6,875 nucleotides of DNA, from positions 1 to 6,875 of the forward strand of contig JAKDLE010000151.1 of assembly GCA_030453005.1 (NCBI GenBank), written 5' to 3'. The stretch comes from Pseudonocardia sp. GTDB lineage: Bacteria; Actinomycetota; Actinomycetes; Mycobacteriales; Pseudonocardiaceae. The notes beneath the pieces were generated by a model. The model was given only the letters and a program-made list of their open reading frames with translations. It was not told where the DNA came from and did no database searches. Shown piece after piece: positions 4,986-6,875 of this stretch. Made by a program: the position numbers and the translations under genes. Each line of letters begins with the position of its first letter. Position 1 is the stretch's first letter.

Positions 4986-5806
4986 GATGAGGACCCCTCC
5001 TGCAGCGACGTGAGCCACCCGCCGAACGTCTCACGATCGCGGCTGATCGTGTCCCAGGCCCGGTACGCGGCGTTGTCGCGGTCGTAGTAGCCGTGGGCGT
5101 AGGAGGGCGCGGCGCCACCCGGCACGACCGACACGGCCTCGATCACCCACGCGGGCAGCACCACCGCGCCCGGCAGGGGCGTCAGCTCGTCGACGATCTC
5201 CTCGACGGTGACCAATGCCCGCCTCGCCGCGAGCACCGCCTCCTTCTGCACGCCGAGCAACCCCCAGAGCTGGACGTTGCCCGCGCGGTCGGCGCGCTGG
5301 GCGTGCACGACGGTGACGTCGGGGTTGAGGGCCTTGACCGCGGCCAACTCCTCCCCGGTGAACGGGCAGGTCACGGTGGAGATTGTGTCGGTGTGCAGGG
5401 GGAGGTCCGTGCCGGAGTACCCGCGCAGCACCGCGAACGGCAGCCCGGAGGCGCCTGCGACGTAGCGGTTGGCCATGCCCGCGTGGCTGTGCTCCTCGAT
5501 CTGCAGCGGTTCGGGCCAGCCGGCGGCGAGGGCGTCGCGCATGCGGTGCAGCGATCCGACGCCGGGGTTGCCGCCCCAGGAGAACACGAGCCTCGCCGCG
5601 CATCCGGCGCCGATCATCTGGTCGTAGATCAGATCCGGGGTCATGCGGACGAGCGTGAGCCGACGGCGACGCTGCCGGATGATCTCGTGCCCCGCGGCGA
5701 ACGGGATGAGGTGTGTGAAACCCTCGAGAGCCACGGTGTCGCCGTCGTGCACGAGATCGGACACGGCCTGCGCCAATGGGATGATCTTCGGGACGATCTT
5801 GGCCAC
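4982..5806 (-). CDS. pcaI: 3-oxoadipate CoA-transferase, alpha subunit
   Basis: This is the partner of PcaJ in the succinyl-CoA:3-oxoadipate CoA-transferase of the beta-ketoadipate pathway. The 274-residue sequence resembles CatI of Pseudomonas through its whole length as recalled: DGDTVALEGFTHLIP (21-35), LVRMTPDLIYD (52-62), SWGGNPGVGSLHR (76-88), YVAGASGLPFAVLR (115-128), WGLLGVQKEA (181-190), VTVEEIVD (199-206) and SYAHGYYDRDN (235-245). The catalytic glutamate is in the beta subunit, as expected. GTG at 5806 is the first codon and coincides with the predicted transcription start, so the operon's first gene may be leaderless; no strong Shine-Dalgarno precedes it. The stop overlaps pcaJ by four bases. 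It could equally be called catI. The mycobacterial IpdA proteins share the fold but lack this conserved pattern. Confidence 0.87.
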   Translation of the reverse strand: MAKIVPKIIPLAQAVSDLVHDGDTVALEGFTHLIPFAAGHEIIRQRRRRLTLVRMTPDLIYDQMIGAGCAARLVFSWGGNPGVGSLHRMRDALAAGWPEPLQIEEHSHAGMANRYVAGASGLPFAVLRGYSGTDLPLHTDTISTVTCPFTGEELAAVKALNPDVTVVHAQRADRAGNVQLWGLLGVQKEAVLAARRALVTVEEIVDELTPLPGAVVLPAWVIEAVSVVPGGAAPSYAHGYYDRDNAAYRAWDTISRDRETFGGWLTSLQEGSSS

Positions 5807-5812
5807 GTCGCG

Positions 5813-5841
5813 ACGCTATCCCCCGCCGTGGCGGCGGGCAA
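5813..5841 (-). promoter_or_regulatory. Promoter of the pcaIJD operon
   Basis: Reading leftward, TTGCCC (5836-5841) and TAGCGT (5813-5818) are separated by exactly 17 bases and fit the -35 and actinobacterial TAnnnT -10 patterns. The start of transcription would fall at or next to 5806, the first base of the pcaI GTG codon, predicting a leaderless mRNA. A tandem 10-bp repeat overlaps the -35. Confidence 0.6.
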
Positions 5842-5861
5842 TCGCTCCCCCGCAATCGCTC
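5838..5861. repeat. Tandem 10-bp repeat at the pcaI -35, candidate operator
   Basis: GCAATCGCTC occurs exactly at 5838-5847 and 5852-5861, separated by four C/G bases (14-bp period). In the pcaI direction this reads GAGCGATTGC twice, with the proximal copy sharing TTGC with the -35 element. Direct repeats at this place are typical of regulator sites; an IclR-type PcaR, LysR- or MarR-type protein could use it, but no regulator gene is present in the window. Confidence 0.5.
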
Positions 5862-5923
5862 GGAGCCGCGCGTCGCCGGGAGGTGCCCGTCACGATCGGC
5901 TGCCGCACGTCGACGCACGGTGC

Positions 5924-5929
5924 AATCCT
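5924..5929 (+). promoter_or_regulatory. Possible -10 element of the aldo/keto reductase gene
   Basis: AATCCT differs from TAnnnT only at the first base and ends seven bases before the GTG at 5937, so the gene may also be transcribed without a leader. The -35 is not clear. There is no convincing Shine-Dalgarno, which fits a leaderless start but does not prove it. Confidence 0.3.
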
Positions 5930-5936
5930 GGGACGC

Positions 5937-6818
5937 GTGACTTCGCCTGACACCCGTCCCGTGACCGCGTCCGGCCGCTTCCCGATCGGAGACGCTCCCG
6001 GCGTCCACCGGCTCGGCTTCGGCACCATGCAGCTCACCGGACCCGGGGTGTGGGGGCCGCCCGCCGACCCGGACTCCGCCGTCGCCGTGCTGCGGCGGGC
6101 CGCCGAGCTGGGCACCGACCTGTTCGACACGGCCGACTCCTACGGGCCCGAGGTCGCCGAGGGCCTGCTGCGCACCGCGCTGCGGGGCGGATCGGGCGAT
6201 CCGTACGAGGGCCTCACCATCGCCACCAAGGCCGGGCTGCTGCGCACCGGCCCGGCCGAGTGGCACCCGTGCGGTCGTCCGGAGTACCTGCGTCAGCAGT
6301 GCGAGCTGTCGCTGCGGCGCCTCGGCGTGGAACGCATCGACCTGTTCCAGCTGCACCGGGTCGACCCCGCCGTGCCCGCCGACGACCAGTTCGGCGTGCT
6401 CGCCGCGCTGCGTGAGGAGGGCAAGGTCGCAGCCGTCGGCCTGTCCGAGGTGAGCGTCGAGGAGATCGAACAGGCCCGCGCGGTCGTCGACGTCGCCTCG
6501 GTGCAGAACCGCTACAACCTCGTCGACCGCGCCAGTGACGACGTCCTGCGCTACTGCACTGAGCGGGGCATCGGCTTCCTGCCGTGGTTCCCGATCGCGT
6601 CCGGCCGCCTCGCCGAGCCCGATGGGCCCGTCGCGGAGATCGCCGAACGGCTCGGCGCCACGGCCGCGCAGGTGGCTCTGGCGTGGCTGCTGCAGCGCTC
6701 CTCGGTGATGCTGCCGATTCCAGGCACGTCGTCGATCGGGCATCTCGAGGAGAACGCCCGCGCGGCCGGGATCACGCTGGACGTGGAGTCGGTCGAGAAG
6801 CTCGACGCCGCGGCCTGA
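5937..6818 (+). CDS. Aldo/keto reductase, PdxI/YdbC-like
   Basis: This is a 293-residue NADPH-dependent aldo/keto reductase with an (alpha/beta)8 barrel. The catalytic tetrad is complete: Asp64 and Tyr69 (FDTADSYG), Lys98 (IATKAG) and His140 (FQLHRVD). The cofactor-binding C-terminal motif IPGTSSIGHLEEN spans 261-273. The N-terminal LGFGTMQLTGPGVWGPP and the C-terminal motif are very like E. coli YdbC/PdxI, a pyridoxal reductase, so reduction of pyridoxal is possible, but substrate cannot be read from sequence. GTG 5937 is chosen because it lies next to a likely -10; GTG 5961 would remove eight residues and still leave the domain whole. It diverges from pcaIJD across 130 bases; shared control is possible but a metabolic link to aromatic breakdown is not evident. 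Confidence 0.85.
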   Translation: MTSPDTRPVTASGRFPIGDAPGVHRLGFGTMQLTGPGVWGPPADPDSAVAVLRRAAELGTDLFDTADSYGPEVAEGLLRTALRGGSGDPYEGLTIATKAGLLRTGPAEWHPCGRPEYLRQQCELSLRRLGVERIDLFQLHRVDPAVPADDQFGVLAALREEGKVAAVGLSEVSVEEIEQARAVVDVASVQNRYNLVDRASDDVLRYCTERGIGFLPWFPIASGRLAEPDGPVAEIAERLGATAAQVALAWLLQRSSVMLPIPGTSSIGHLEENARAAGITLDVESVEKLDAAA

Positions 6819-6875
6819 GCCGCACCGCGCCGACACGCTCCGCCTGCGCCGCCCGGCGTTCTGACAGCGTTCGGT
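6819..6875. other. Tail after the reductase gene, nothing recognised
   Basis: These 57 bases carry no recognisable gene start, hairpin with a T tract, or repeat. Confidence 0.6.

Noticed and set aside
4221..5806. IpdAB cholesterol ring-opening enzyme
   Set aside because: The same superfamily, but the conserved stretches follow CatI/CatJ, the CoA-transferase glutamate is present, and the genes are coupled to pcaD.
5031..6836. Minus-strand frame of about 600 codons spanning pcaI and the reductase
   Set aside because: It crosses two recognisable genes in the wrong frame, is extremely Arg/Gly/Ala rich, and shows no domain.

Overview
The window is high-GC DNA (G/C at most third codon positions, GTG starts, TAnnnT -10 elements, leaderless-looking genes, a DUF3040 membrane protein) and most likely comes from an actinobacterium. 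A Pseudonocardiales-type genome would fit, but the genus is a guess. It looks chromosomal: a core replication gene sits beside a catabolic operon, with no transposase, integrase, tRNA, rRNA or CRISPR array visible.

Layout. 1-502 is non-coding. It starts with a homopolymer- and hairpin-rich stretch, followed by a control region for dnaB that holds a perfect TTGTCCACA DnaA box, a set of related GTCC-centred sites spaced about 11-12 bp apart, a 15-bp direct repeat, and a perfect actinobacterial LexA/SOS box (TCGAAC-N4-GTTCGA) touching the probable -10 element. 503-3031 (+) is dnaB, the replicative helicase, interrupted inside its Walker A loop by a 335-residue class 3 intein (1343-2347). The intein has the full W-C-T signature but an endonuclease domain whose first LAGLIDADG acidic residue appears to be lost. 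3077-3346 (-) is a small DUF3040 membrane protein, convergent with dnaB. 3460-5806 (-) is a tight three-gene operon, pcaI-pcaJ-pcaD, joined by two ATGA overlaps. It encodes both subunits of 3-oxoadipate CoA-transferase (the CatI/CatJ, glutaconate-CoA-transferase-like type) and 3-oxoadipate enol-lactonase. 5937-6818 (+) is a divergent aldo/keto reductase resembling PdxI/YdbC pyridoxal reductases. The last 57 bases hold nothing recognisable.

How the genes work together. PcaD opens 3-oxoadipate enol-lactone to 3-oxoadipate and PcaIJ activates it with CoA from succinyl-CoA. The thiolase that would finish the beta-ketoadipate pathway is not in the window. The operon and the reductase diverge from a 130-bp region carrying a good promoter for pcaI and a tandem 10-bp repeat over its -35, which is a candidate operator.

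The most interesting part is dnaB. Its promoter looks able to respond to DNA damage (LexA) and to the initiator (DnaA), while its protein product cannot form a P-loop until a class 3 intein splices out. This would layer transcriptional and post-translational control on the replicative helicase. The sites and motifs are directly visible; their regulatory use is inference.
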